Origin: Marinoscillum sp. MHG1-6
Lineage (GTDB): Bacteria; Bacteroidota; Bacteroidia; Cytophagales; Cyclobacteriaceae
Direction: 5' to 3'
DNA length: 64,000 bases
Assembly: GCF_024714475.1 (NCBI RefSeq)
Contig: NZ_JAMZMI010000006.1
Coordinates: 124,001-188,000, forward strand
The notes beneath the pieces are model-generated. The model was not told where the DNA came from and ran no database searches. It saw nothing but the letters and a program-made list of their open reading frames with translations. Within the stretch, counting starts at the first letter, position 1; the number at the start of each line of letters is the position of its first letter. Position numbers and translations under genes: made by a program. Positions 44,393-54,149 of this stretch are shown here, in pieces.

Positions 44393-46993
44393 TTATTCTT
44401 TAATAAACTTCTGGCTCAAGCTTTCTTCATCAACCATTATCTCCAGTACATAAATACCTTTAGCCAGAGCAGAAATATCAATTTCAACCTGATTGTTGGA
44501 TATGAATTTTGGAACCCCGTTCACCATTGAACCATCCAGAGTATAAATGACCAATTGGTCCTTTTTCAACTCTCCTTTTGTTAGGATAATTACTTTATCA
44601 GTTGCTGGATTTGGCCATATCCTAAATTCATAGTCATCCAGATCATTATTGCTCAAGGCAGCAGCCGCTTCCGTCGTTCCTGTCACTGAAATTGAAACAT
44701 TGTCAACCCCCGTACTAGAGTGCACGATGTCACCGTTGTAGCTGCCTTCAGCCGGACCATTTAATCTTATGTAAATAGTAGTGGTCGCCAAAGTGCCTTC
44801 AGATGGCACCAACGCCAATGATTTAAGCCAAAGCTCATCATTGAAGGAGATTTCATATCCCTCCGGCAAGCTAATATCCACTTTTCCGGCCAGGTTAGTT
44901 CCCGCTATGGTATAGGACTGAGAAGCAGAAGGACTGCCCAATGAATGAGAGAAAGCTGTTAATTCACCTGTAATCGTCATACCCGGATCAGGGATCACTT
45001 CACCGGCGACAGCCAGGGTATCATTATCAGCATCCGTCGCACTGTGTATGACTTCTCCGCTATAGGAACCTAAAGCAGACGCATTTAATCGTACATAGAC
45101 AAGCGCATTCGTAATGGTACGCTCCACCGGAGTAAGCGCTACTGACGTCGACCAGGACGTTCCCTCATCTGCAGAAACCTCAAAGTCGCTTGGAGCCGTT
45201 ACGGTAATATCTCCTTTCAGATTCGTTCCGGATATCCGGTAAGACTGACCTGTAGATGGATTACTCAAGTTTTGTGTGAAATCTGTCAGTGTTCCGGTAT
45301 GAGAAATTTCCGGAATTAATGTCACGATTGTTCCACTTACTGCTACCGTATCATTTTCAGCATCGGTGCTTGTATGAACGATATTTCCAGACACCTCTCC
45401 TTCCGTATCACCATTTAGTCTGACATATATAGAAGTAGCACTTATTGATCCTGAAGATTGAGATACGATCAATGGATTAATAGAAGTAAACCAATCAATC
45501 TCATTTAATGAAACCTCGAAACTACCTTCCGGCGTAATGGTCACATCTGCAGTAAGATCTTTACCGGTCAGGCTATATGTGGATACACTGTAACCTGCAG
45601 CATAACCCAGGTCCTGAAAAAGTGCATCAGGTAAACCAAGTGTTTTAATGGTAGGCACTGCTGACGCAGCATCTGACAACGCATCTGGAATTCTAGTTTC
45701 ACCCGGGGAGTACGCACCAGTTGTATCCCACACAATCCAATCGAACTGGGTATCTATATTCTCACTACTCCAGCCATCTCCAAATCGCCAGTACCCGCTA
45801 CCATCTGCAGCTCCAGCGGCAGGAAGGGTATAAATTGGAGTCTTGTCTTCATTGATATAAACATTTACATCAGCTCCATATTTTGTAAACCTAAATATAT
45901 TCCATTCTGTAGCTGTAAACCCCCAATCACCAGTAGCAGGCACTACGCCATCATCACCTTTATCAATTTTATAAGTACCATCATTTAATACTTTAATGGC
46001 AAAACGTGCAGATGAGGTACTTCGAAAATCTATATCAAACAGCATGTTCTTTTCAGCATCCACAGTCTTGGCCTTCAGAACCACAGTAACCGAGTCAGAG
46101 TTGGTAAATTGTTTAAATTGAACGTTATCCTTATTCAAAGCAGAAAGATCTGTTTTAACGCTAAGTAAGTTATTGCCGGCATCGGATGGATCAACTATAG
46201 TCTCAAACGTATATGTCCCACTCGTATTAGACAACTCAAATGGAGGATCAAATGTATCCACTGGATGTACATCAGCTTCATAAGATATCCAATCTCCCAA
46301 TGGTGCTTTTAAAGCTATACTTGCAGGAAGAGCCTGATCAGCAGGTGAATAGGCACCTGTAGTATCCCATGCGATCCAATCAAACTGAGTATCAATATTC
46401 TCACTGCTCCAACCATCACCAAATCTCCAATATCCACTTCCATCCGCTGCTCCAGCTGCAGGAAGAGTATAGATAGGAGTATTATCTTCATTGATATAAA
46501 CATTTACATCAGCTCCATTTTTGGTAAACCTGAAGATGGTCCATTCTGTAGCTGTGAAACCCCAGTCACCAGTAGCAGGCACGACCCCATTATCTCCTTT
46601 ATCAATTTTATAAGTACCATCATTTAGCACTTTAATGGCAAATCGTGCAGAAGAAGTACTGCGAAAGTCAATGTCAAATAACATTCCTTTTGCAGCATCC
46701 GCTGTCCTAGCTTTTAGCACTACTGTCGCCATGTCAGAACCTGTAAATTGTTTAAACTGTACGTTATCCTTATTCAAAGCAGAAAGATCAGTTTTTACAC
46801 TAAATAAGTTATTACCGGCGTCAGATGGATCTACTATAGTTTCAAACGTGTACGTCCCACTTGTATTTGACACCTCAAATGGAGGATCAAAAGTGTCCAC
46901 CGGATGAACATCAGCTTCATACACTGTCCAATCTTGCGCTTGAGCTACAGCACAAAGTAGTGTAAGGAATAATATTGAATATATCTTTTTCAT
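44393..46993 (-). CDS. Secreted repeat protein with duplicated domain, Ig-like repeats and T9SS tail
   Basis: An 866-residue protein: signal peptide (1-20), two nearly identical domains of about 197 residues (about 21-217 and 234-430, 16 differences by my count), three related Ig-like repeats of about 95 residues (about 455-785; FEVSADEGTSWSTSVALTP, VYVRLNASALGSYSG), and a T9SS sorting domain (FRIWPNPATDKVIIL to SQKFIKE). No catalytic residues are recognisable; the duplicated domain has a lectin/jelly-roll look (RFAIKVLNDGTYKIDKG, WNIFRFTKYGADVNVYINED). It probably binds pectin at the surface. It is between the DUF4957-like gene and the PL1 gene. Confidence 0.8.
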   Translation of the reverse strand: MKKIYSILFLTLLCAVAQAQDWTVYEADVHPVDTFDPPFEVSNTSGTYTFETIVDPSDAGNNLFSVKTDLSALNKDNVQFKQFTGSDMATVVLKARTADAAKGMLFDIDFRSTSSARFAIKVLNDGTYKIDKGDNGVVPATGDWGFTATEWTIFRFTKNGADVNVYINEDNTPIYTLPAAGAADGSGYWRFGDGWSSENIDTQFDWIAWDTTGAYSPADQALPASIALKAPLGDWISYEADVHPVDTFDPPFELSNTSGTYTFETIVDPSDAGNNLLSVKTDLSALNKDNVQFKQFTNSDSVTVVLKAKTVDAEKNMLFDIDFRSTSSARFAIKVLNDGTYKIDKGDDGVVPATGDWGFTATEWNIFRFTKYGADVNVYINEDKTPIYTLPAAGAADGSGYWRFGDGWSSENIDTQFDWIVWDTTGAYSPGETRIPDALSDAASAVPTIKTLGLPDALFQDLGYAAGYSVSTYSLTGKDLTADVTITPEGSFEVSLNEIDWFTSINPLIVSQSSGSISATSIYVRLNGDTEGEVSGNIVHTSTDAENDTVAVSGTIVTLIPEISHTGTLTDFTQNLSNPSTGQSYRISGTNLKGDITVTAPSDFEVSADEGTSWSTSVALTPVERTITNALVYVRLNASALGSYSGEVIHSATDADNDTLAVAGEVIPDPGMTITGELTAFSHSLGSPSASQSYTIAGTNLAGKVDISLPEGYEISFNDELWLKSLALVPSEGTLATTTIYIRLNGPAEGSYNGDIVHSSTGVDNVSISVTGTTEAAAALSNNDLDDYEFRIWPNPATDKVIILTKGELKKDQLVIYTLDGSMVNGVPKFISNNQVEIDISALAKGIYVLEIMVDEESLSQKFIKE
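45655..46933 (-). repeat. Tandem 639-bp intragenic duplication
   Basis: Two in-frame copies (about 46294-46933 and 45655-46294) encode domains of about 197 residues separated by a 16-residue linker. Protein identity is about 92 per cent (16 changes counted), which indicates a recent duplication or continuing gene conversion. Confidence 0.85.
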
Positions 46994-47077
46994 ATAATGA
47001 TGATTTAAAATTTATATTAAAAATCAGACGGCTTATTAAGTTATGTAAACGATTGTTCTTCATTCTTCGGTTTTTAG

Positions 47078-47107
47078 AATATGCCTCCAGACAAATGGAG
47101 ACATATT
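47078..47107. repeat. Intergenic hairpin between two PUL B genes
   Basis: AATATG-c-CTCCA pairs with TGGAG-a-CATATT (47078-47089 with 47096-47107) around GACAAA, one mismatch. There is no T run on either side, so it is more likely an mRNA-processing or stability element than a terminator. Confidence 0.5.
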
Positions 47108-47134
47108 CCCATTAAATTACCATCTGACATTTTT

Positions 47135-48694
47135 TTATTGTAACCACTTAGTATCACCAACATTCGCGTCAATGATATCCTGATTGGTTACAGTAAAATC
47201 ACCTGATGAAGCATCTACAAATGCTGGATTAGCTTCTGTCGCATCCACATCTACTGCCAAATATTGGCCTTCAAATAGTGCAAAAGCATTGTAATAAAAA
47301 TTATTTTTGAAAGTGGTTGACACTTCAGGAGCAACATCTCCTGATTTGGTCCAGTTTCCAAGATTGCCATTCGTGGCGCTTTCAAAGCCCGTATCAACGA
47401 ACAAGCAATTGCTCACTTCCAGGGAGTTACCCGCGGCGGACATTCTAAAGAAACCACGATTATTACTATTATCAACAGTACATACTTTGTAAAAAGTACA
47501 ATTCTTAAATTTCACATCCGCGATAACCTGCATACGTAAGAATGATCGAATGCCATTGCTAAATGTACAGTTCTCTACGGTGAGTGATCCAAAGGCTCCT
47601 CCTCTGATATCAAAACCATCACCTCCACCACCATCTATATCATATACATAGCTGTTGATCATAATCACATCACCATAGGTCCCAGACCCCTGATTGTACA
47701 GGATGTTATTTTTGTATCCGCTGATCTCGCATCTATCAAAAACCAATTTCACGGGATTCCCGGTGGCTGCAGTAACGTTGAACACTTGATTATAGTTATT
47801 TTCTCCTCGCATATCAAGGAGCACTAAACCAATCGAAGCAATTGTCGTTTCAACCTGGAACTGACCAGTTATAACAGGCTTATCGTAAGATTTCTGCCCT
47901 TCTATCACAATGGACTTGGCAAGAATATAACTCCCAATATCATACATCCCTTCTGCAAGAATTAAAGTATCCCCTTCTGCTGCCGCATCAATCTTAGCCG
48001 CCAAATCATCCAGAGGTGTTACATTATATTCTTTCAAAGTGGAAAACTCCACCGTACCCCTCTTATCGCTCCCGTTGTATATTGAAACGGTATAATCCGT
48101 AGCCCCAGAAAGGCCCTCCAGTGTCGCTTCTCCGTTCAGCTTCTCGGTATTGGAAATCTGAACCAATAAATTACCCGGAGTCACCAAAAAATGGGTTACC
48201 TCACTGTTAGCCTCCCAAAGTAGCTTTGCATAAGTATCCTGCACATTGGGTCCTGGAAGTGGGAAAAACAGTTGCTCCGGAGAGGTCCTGGCAGTTATTT
48301 CAGCCCAGTTTGATTCCTCAATGCCGTCAACTACAGCCTTCACCCTGGCCGAATAGCGAGTGTCTCCATTAAGTGTCTCCGTAAACGTAATTTCCCCGGA
48401 AACAGGAATATCAACCTCTTCGATCACTCCAGTAGCTACCGGATCTCCTGAAAACTCGAGGCTATCCTGAAAAAACTCAATAACATATTGATTAACCCTG
48501 GCATCTGCCGTCCAGCTCAGTTCAATATCAATTTGGTTACGAACCCTGGCCTCAAGGCCTACCGGAGCAAAAGCTCTGGATACCGTAAGATCTGTAATGA
48601 CAGGATCAATATCATCATCGCATGCTGTGAGCAAAATGAACAGCACACCAAACAGGATTCCTGTAAATTTCTTTATTGTAGTATACATATTCAT
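47135..48694 (-). CDS. Fibronectin III plus DUF4957/DUF5123-like beta-helix lipoprotein
   Basis: A 519-residue lipoprotein (lipobox ILLTAC). Two fibronectin type III-like domains (about 40-145 and 145-230; LSWTADARVNQYVIEF, ITARTSPEQLFFPLPGP) precede a right-handed beta-helix (about 240-519) of the DUF4957/DUF5123 kind common in pectin PULs: DTLILAEGMYDIGSYILAKS, a central VYDIDGGGGDGFDIRGGAFG and SSGDFTVTNQDIID at the end. No PL9-type Lys cleft is obvious, so it may be an inactive, glycan-binding homologue of pectate lyases. It follows susD by 6 bp. Confidence 0.85.
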   Translation of the reverse strand: MNMYTTIKKFTGILFGVLFILLTACDDDIDPVITDLTVSRAFAPVGLEARVRNQIDIELSWTADARVNQYVIEFFQDSLEFSGDPVATGVIEEVDIPVSGEITFTETLNGDTRYSARVKAVVDGIEESNWAEITARTSPEQLFFPLPGPNVQDTYAKLLWEANSEVTHFLVTPGNLLVQISNTEKLNGEATLEGLSGATDYTVSIYNGSDKRGTVEFSTLKEYNVTPLDDLAAKIDAAAEGDTLILAEGMYDIGSYILAKSIVIEGQKSYDKPVITGQFQVETTIASIGLVLLDMRGENNYNQVFNVTAATGNPVKLVFDRCEISGYKNNILYNQGSGTYGDVIMINSYVYDIDGGGGDGFDIRGGAFGSLTVENCTFSNGIRSFLRMQVIADVKFKNCTFYKVCTVDNSNNRGFFRMSAAGNSLEVSNCLFVDTGFESATNGNLGNWTKSGDVAPEVSTTFKNNFYYNAFALFEGQYLAVDVDATEANPAFVDASSGDFTVTNQDIIDANVGDTKWLQ

Positions 48695-48700
48695 TCTTTT

Positions 48701-50488
48701 TTAATTCAGTAATTCATTGGTTAACATGCCATTGCTTCCATCAATAAACACTTGCCAGATAGGCCAGTATTGATTCGCATCCGGATTTCCGACATATAGT
48801 CCTTCTACTTTATCGTCTTCCAGTTCTCCCGGGTCTGCCCAGGACATATTATCACTGTATTCTGCTGACTTATCATCGGTTTCACCACGCTCCAGACCGT
48901 AGAACTCTAACGTTTCGTTGTCCGCGGCAAGTCGATAGTAAAGTATTGATGACACATCTGAATAGTCACCTGATCTACTTCTCAAGTCATACATTTTTGC
49001 TTTGGCTTCTGCCAGTTTCGTACCCAACAGGTTCCATCTGATCAAGGCTTGCTTACGTAGCATTTCTCCACAGAACTCCAGCTTGTGCTCTTCCACAATG
49101 GCATCAAAAACCGCAGTTCCGGACAAACCATCAATGTATGCATCCACCTTGGTGGCCCAATCGGTTGAATTGAAGGCCCTTTTTCTGATTTCTTTCAGAT
49201 AAGGCTTGGCCGCATCCGCACCTTCGAGTTCATAAGCCGCTTCTGCAGCCATAAGCAAAATTTCTGCGTAGCGCATGTACATGTAGTTGGTACCATCATC
49301 ATTTGAAGCTGTGACATACCTGGACTTCCATTCATAGCGATACTTGCCAAACATCCATTCATTAATTCCTGTAAGTTCCTGCTGAGCTACGTCCGTTGCC
49401 GGGCTCACATCTTTCCATCTGTAGGGCACACAGGTAACATCCCTCCGAGTATCTGCAGCATCATAATCATAGAACATGTGAGGAACCGGACCACCCTGCC
49501 CTCCACGAGCCTGCCCTGTGTATTTATCTATACTTTCATGCCTGACAGCAAATGTGAACATCCATCGACCACGACCGTCGGCGAATGGAATTTCCCAAAG
49601 AGACTCTCTTCCTGCTTCAATCTGATCGTTACTAAAATTCCTCCAAAGATCTTCAAAGGATGACTCCAATTGAGCGGTACCACTTTCTATGACATCTTTG
49701 CATTCCTGTAAAGCAATAGCATACATATCAGCTCTGGCAAGCTCGGGATCATTACTCAGCCTTACCCCATCACCATATTGTGAATATCCACCAGCAGCTA
49801 AAGCCAATCGAGCTCTAAGCCCCTTCACAAAGGCCTTATTGACTCTTTCCACCGTAGCAGTATTGGAAGTTTCATTTGGCCATGGAACCAGCGTTGCTGC
49901 CTCCTCCAAATCAGCTAATAATTGTTTGTAAATCACATCCCTGCTAGAACGCGGGAGATAGATGGTCTCAGGAGTGATCGGCTCAAAACTGGCAGGCACA
50001 TCGCCCCAGCTTTTCACAAGGTCGGCGTAGTAAACCGCTCTTAAAGTAAGGGCTTCACCAAGTAAGTGAGCCATCTCGGGATCATTTTCAATATCCCCAT
50101 AAGCACGCAAACCTCTAATGCACAAATTAGCACGCTCTATACCCGTATACATCATGGCCCAGGCATTGTTGGTGGTATTCATCTGATCATTATCCGGCTG
50201 TGCAGAATATTTGACCAGATCGTAGTTATCGTCTGCGTTACTGGAACTGTTATTCCATTCAATATCAGTATTCATTCCATACCAGGGCAAAAAGCGTCCC
50301 CTGTAGGAATTGGTCTGTCCCATGGGCTCCTTGATACCATCTACGGCACTTTTTGCGAGAGCATATACTGAGAATATTTTTGATTCGTCAAGAGTGGACT
50401 TGGCTGGTGCTTCCAGGAATTCCTCACAAGATGTACTTACACCAATCATCAGAACACTCGCTAATGCTATGTTTAATATCTTTTTCAT
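48701..50488 (-). CDS. SusD/RagB family nutrient-binding lipoprotein (PUL B)
   Basis: A 595-residue lipoprotein; the ATG at 50488 (MKKILNIALASVLMIGVSTSC) is preferred over an ATG four codons earlier. SusD scaffold motifs include LGEALTLRAVYYADLVKSWGDVP, LWEIPFADG, YRYEWKSRYV and IVEEHKLEFCGEMLRKQALIRW. It binds pectic oligosaccharide together with the SusC at 50507. It follows susC by 18 bp (6 bp from the alternative start). Confidence 0.95.
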   Translation of the reverse strand: MKKILNIALASVLMIGVSTSCEEFLEAPAKSTLDESKIFSVYALAKSAVDGIKEPMGQTNSYRGRFLPWYGMNTDIEWNNSSSNADDNYDLVKYSAQPDNDQMNTTNNAWAMMYTGIERANLCIRGLRAYGDIENDPEMAHLLGEALTLRAVYYADLVKSWGDVPASFEPITPETIYLPRSSRDVIYKQLLADLEEAATLVPWPNETSNTATVERVNKAFVKGLRARLALAAGGYSQYGDGVRLSNDPELARADMYAIALQECKDVIESGTAQLESSFEDLWRNFSNDQIEAGRESLWEIPFADGRGRWMFTFAVRHESIDKYTGQARGGQGGPVPHMFYDYDAADTRRDVTCVPYRWKDVSPATDVAQQELTGINEWMFGKYRYEWKSRYVTASNDDGTNYMYMRYAEILLMAAEAAYELEGADAAKPYLKEIRKRAFNSTDWATKVDAYIDGLSGTAVFDAIVEEHKLEFCGEMLRKQALIRWNLLGTKLAEAKAKMYDLRSRSGDYSDVSSILYYRLAADNETLEFYGLERGETDDKSAEYSDNMSWADPGELEDDKVEGLYVGNPDANQYWPIWQVFIDGSNGMLTNELLN

Positions 50489-50506
50489 TTTCAGTCTCAT
50501 TTTGGA

Positions 50507-53500
50507 TTAAAATGTAAGGTTCATTCCTACGGTAAATTGCCTGCTTCGTGGATAGGCAGAATAATCAACCCCGGGAGTAAGCGGAGTCTTTCTTCGTGTG
50601 GAAACTTCAGGATCAAACCCTGAATAATCGGTAAGAATAAACAGGTTGTAGCCCGTCACATAAAACCTGAGATTATCAATTCTCGCGCGTTGACTTAAGG
50701 CCTTCGGAACAGTGTATCCGAGGGTCAGAGTGTTCAATCTCAAGAAGGAACCATCCTCTACCGCCCAATCACTGAAAATGTACTTATCGATATACGGACT
50801 CCACATTGTGGTATTTGCATTTACCGCTGCGAGTTGAGCCGGATTCCTAATTAACTCTCCCGTGTTCCAATCAATATTTGTCCAACGCTTACCCTGCTCC
50901 TGGATATCAATTAGATTTCGGTAATTGTTATTTTCATTGGCAGAAGTAAACTCGACCTTATTGGCATTGTAAATATCATTACCAACACTCCAGTTAAATG
51001 CAGCAGTCAGGTCAAATCCATAGGCATAGGCATTGATAACAACACCTCCCGTATGCTTAGGATTTGCATTTCCAATGATTTTCCTATCTGCCAGAGTGAT
51101 AGAGTCATTACCATCCAAATCCAGCAATTTCATAGCTCCCGGACGGGCTGTATAAAGCTCATCAGGGTTAGCCACTCCTTCCTTCAAAATCCATTCATCG
51201 TTTGCGGCATCGTAATCAAAGTCATCCACCTCGTAGCGGCCATCAGACACATAACCGTACATTTCACCAATTGACCCACCAACTCTTGCTAAGTAATCCT
51301 GTGCTATCTGAGTGGAAGCCCAGCCAGTAGTAACCGGAGGCCCTAATATCTCATCGAGGGTACCAAGCGATTTAATTGAGTTTTTATTGAAGGCTATGTT
51401 GAAATTGGCACTCACTCCATAATCGCGCTCATCAATTGCGATCACCCCAAGAGATAATTCCACTCCCTTATTCTCTGTTTCACCAATATTTCTATATTGA
51501 TCGGCGTAGGCTCCTGCCAAAGGAAAACGAACCAATAAATCACGTGTGTTATTTTGGTAAAGCTCTACGGTACCATTGACCCTGCCAGTCAGTAAACCAA
51601 AGTCTAATCCAATATTTTTAGTTTCTGTTGTCTCCCATTTCAAGTCTGAATTGGCCAGCGTAGTAGCGGGTGCCCAAATGCTGGATATATCATTCAAATA
51701 GTTGGTATTACTTGAAAGGAACACCTGCTCGGTCTGAGCAGTAGGTATATTATTATTACCCGCCACCCCGTAGCTTGCACGCAGCTTCAACAGGTTCATC
51801 CATGCAGAGGTTCCAGCCATAAAACTTTCTTCTGAAATCTTCCATCCACCAGAAACAGATGGAAAAAAGCCCCAGACATTATTACCTCTAAACCTACTTG
51901 AACCATCAATTCTGTAAACGGCCGTCAGGAGATACCTGTCCATGTAATCATAGTTGACACGGGTAAAAAAGGACACCAGCTTATCATCGGCACTCTGGAA
52001 GTTGTCCGCCGTAATTGGGGTACCCTGAGTGGTCAGTTTGAAAGCATCCTCTGCTGAAAACAATGCCGGGTATCCTTGTATTTCATACTCCAACTCTGAT
52101 GATTGGGTAAACAACACTTCCTGACCAAGCATGACCTTCACATTGTGCGTCTCACTTTTCAGGGCATCATAATTGATCAGGTTTGTACTCCTTAATCGCA
52201 GCTCCTTATCATCAGTAAATACCGCTGAAGGTAGGTTAGGAAATGCAGGAGACCGGTCTCTGGCTTTATAGGTTGTTACCCCATAAAATCGATTATCCAA
52301 TCGACTGTAATTATCTACCGTAAAAGAAGTAGATACCTGTAATGGGTCAATAATGCGATAAGAAAACCTACCTGATATATTGTAATTGCCACGCTCCTGA
52401 AGACGAGAATTATCATATGTGGATCTGATTGGATTGACAAGATCGCTTGCGGTTTGTTCATTGGTATCATCTGATAGACTAACTCCTTCCAGCGGAATTG
52501 GCGCAAATTGTATCGCATGTTTCAATCTGGAATCGGCAGAAGACACTTCATTCTGCTCATTTGCTCCCCCGCCATTTATCTCTGTATCAGAGTATCTTAA
52601 AGAAAAGCTGAGGTCAGCCTTATCACCTAGCTTGTTGTTCAGTTTAAAAGTGATGTTGTTTCTGACATAATCCGATCCAATCATGATCGCTTTGTCGTCA
52701 AATCGAGCAAAGTTCAGAGAGAAGTTAGACTTCTCGGTTCCGCCCCGAATACTCAAATCATTACTGAATGTGGTTCCGGTACGACCGTAAATTTGTCTTT
52801 GCCAGTCATTGGCCGGTTGACCTTCATATAGCCCCAGGTCTCCGAAAAGGCCAAAATAATCTTCATAATAAGATAAGTCTGCATCCGGACCTTCATCTTC
52901 CGCTCTCAAAACCCCTAATTCATAATGCCAGCGAGCATAATCTCCTGGATCAAGAACATCCAGGGTTTTAGCGATTTTCTTGACAGCATAAAAGGTGTTA
53001 TAGTTTACAGATACTTCACCTTTTCTACCACTCTTAGTGGTTATGATAACCACACCATTTGCCCCCCTTGAACCATAAATAGCGGTAGAAGAAGCATCCT
53101 TCAAAACATCTATCGACTCAATATCGGATGGAGAAAGGTCCGAAATCGTACTTACCGGAAAACCATCCACAATAAACAATGGATTACTACTTTGTGTAAG
53201 GGAAGCCCCTCCTCTTACCCGAATCTTAACTTCGGCATCCGGGGAACCTTCCGTGGTTGTAATCTGAACCCCCGCCAATCTACCGGTCAATGACTCCGCC
53301 ACCGTCGAAACCGGGACTTTTTTCAAAGCATCTCCTGTCACAGAAACAACCGATCCAGTAAGGTTTGATTTCTTCTGAGTACCATATCCTACCACAACGA
53401 CTTCCTCAAGGGCCTGCACATCCGGCTCCAGGCTGATCGCGATTTGAGTCCGACTATTAACTGGTAATTCTTTGCTCAAATAACCAACAAATGAAAAGAC

Positions 53501-54049
53501 GAGAATGGCATCTTCCTCGGCCATGATGGTAAAATTTCCATCAAAATCTGTAATCGTTCCATCAGTGGTTCCCTGTACCTGAATGGTCACACCAGGCATT
53601 CCTTCACCATTTTCATCAGTGACTTTTCCTTGAATTTTGATAGGATCTTGTTCCTTCACGACGTCCTCCACCTTTGGCAACTTGTGCCTGACATCCTGCT
53701 TTACAAAAATGGTTTCATTTACACGTCGGAATGACAAATCTGCCTGATCAGCAATGGAAAGTAACATATCCATGAGGGTACGCTGATCCTTAGTGACATT
53801 GACCTTTACATCTGGCAGGTCGTCAATCACATAGGCAAAAACAAAATCTGAATTTCTTTCGATTTGGGTAAATGCTTCCTGAAGCTCAAGATCTGAAAAA
53901 CCAATCTTCACTTCAATCTCACTCAGTTTCTTACCCTGAGCTTCCGACGTATGCGTTACCGCCCAGGAGCACAGCGTGCTCTGCAAAACGAGGCAATAAA
54001 ACATATACTTAGTCATTTTAACTAATGTATTTAGTAGGTTTGTTTTCAT
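50507..54049 (-). CDS. SusC/RagA family TonB-linked outer-membrane transporter (PUL B)
   Basis: An 1180-residue importer with signal peptide (about 1-37), STN domain (about 45-120; FVFAYVIDDLPDVKVNV), carboxypeptidase-like beta-sandwich (IKIQGKVTDENGEGMPGVTI), plug (EEVVVVGYGTQKKSNLTGSV..RVRGGASLTQSSNPLFIVDG) and a barrel ending in QFTVGMNLTF. The STN domain implies sigma signalling through the FecR at 54150. By context it imports pectin fragments made by the PL1 and PL9 enzymes. Confidence 0.95.
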   Translation of the reverse strand: MKTNLLNTLVKMTKYMFYCLVLQSTLCSWAVTHTSEAQGKKLSEIEVKIGFSDLELQEAFTQIERNSDFVFAYVIDDLPDVKVNVTKDQRTLMDMLLSIADQADLSFRRVNETIFVKQDVRHKLPKVEDVVKEQDPIKIQGKVTDENGEGMPGVTIQVQGTTDGTITDFDGNFTIMAEEDAILVFSFVGYLSKELPVNSRTQIAISLEPDVQALEEVVVVGYGTQKKSNLTGSVVSVTGDALKKVPVSTVAESLTGRLAGVQITTTEGSPDAEVKIRVRGGASLTQSSNPLFIVDGFPVSTISDLSPSDIESIDVLKDASSTAIYGSRGANGVVIITTKSGRKGEVSVNYNTFYAVKKIAKTLDVLDPGDYARWHYELGVLRAEDEGPDADLSYYEDYFGLFGDLGLYEGQPANDWQRQIYGRTGTTFSNDLSIRGGTEKSNFSLNFARFDDKAIMIGSDYVRNNITFKLNNKLGDKADLSFSLRYSDTEINGGGANEQNEVSSADSRLKHAIQFAPIPLEGVSLSDDTNEQTASDLVNPIRSTYDNSRLQERGNYNISGRFSYRIIDPLQVSTSFTVDNYSRLDNRFYGVTTYKARDRSPAFPNLPSAVFTDDKELRLRSTNLINYDALKSETHNVKVMLGQEVLFTQSSELEYEIQGYPALFSAEDAFKLTTQGTPITADNFQSADDKLVSFFTRVNYDYMDRYLLTAVYRIDGSSRFRGNNVWGFFPSVSGGWKISEESFMAGTSAWMNLLKLRASYGVAGNNNIPTAQTEQVFLSSNTNYLNDISSIWAPATTLANSDLKWETTETKNIGLDFGLLTGRVNGTVELYQNNTRDLLVRFPLAGAYADQYRNIGETENKGVELSLGVIAIDERDYGVSANFNIAFNKNSIKSLGTLDEILGPPVTTGWASTQIAQDYLARVGGSIGEMYGYVSDGRYEVDDFDYDAANDEWILKEGVANPDELYTARPGAMKLLDLDGNDSITLADRKIIGNANPKHTGGVVINAYAYGFDLTAAFNWSVGNDIYNANKVEFTSANENNNYRNLIDIQEQGKRWTNIDWNTGELIRNPAQLAAVNANTTMWSPYIDKYIFSDWAVEDGSFLRLNTLTLGYTVPKALSQRARIDNLRFYVTGYNLFILTDYSGFDPEVSTRRKTPLTPGVDYSAYPRSRQFTVGMNLTF

Positions 54050-54087
54050 AATAGATGTTTTGGTATGTAAATATCAAACTACTTGAG

Positions 54088-54141
54088 GCCCAGAGTACTA
54101 ATCAACATTTGGCGATGGGGTTAGTACCACTGGGCTTTTTT
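54088..54141. promoter_or_regulatory. Hairpin between fecR and susC (PUL B)
   Basis: GCCCAG-A-GTACTAA (54088-54101) pairs with TTAGTAC-CA-CTGGGC (54121-54135), followed on the plus strand by T6. In the gene (minus) direction an A6 run precedes it. It is the counterpart of the hairpin at 34836-34873 and may terminate antisense transcripts or shape the susC leader. Confidence 0.6.
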
Positions 54142-54149
54142 ACTAGCTG

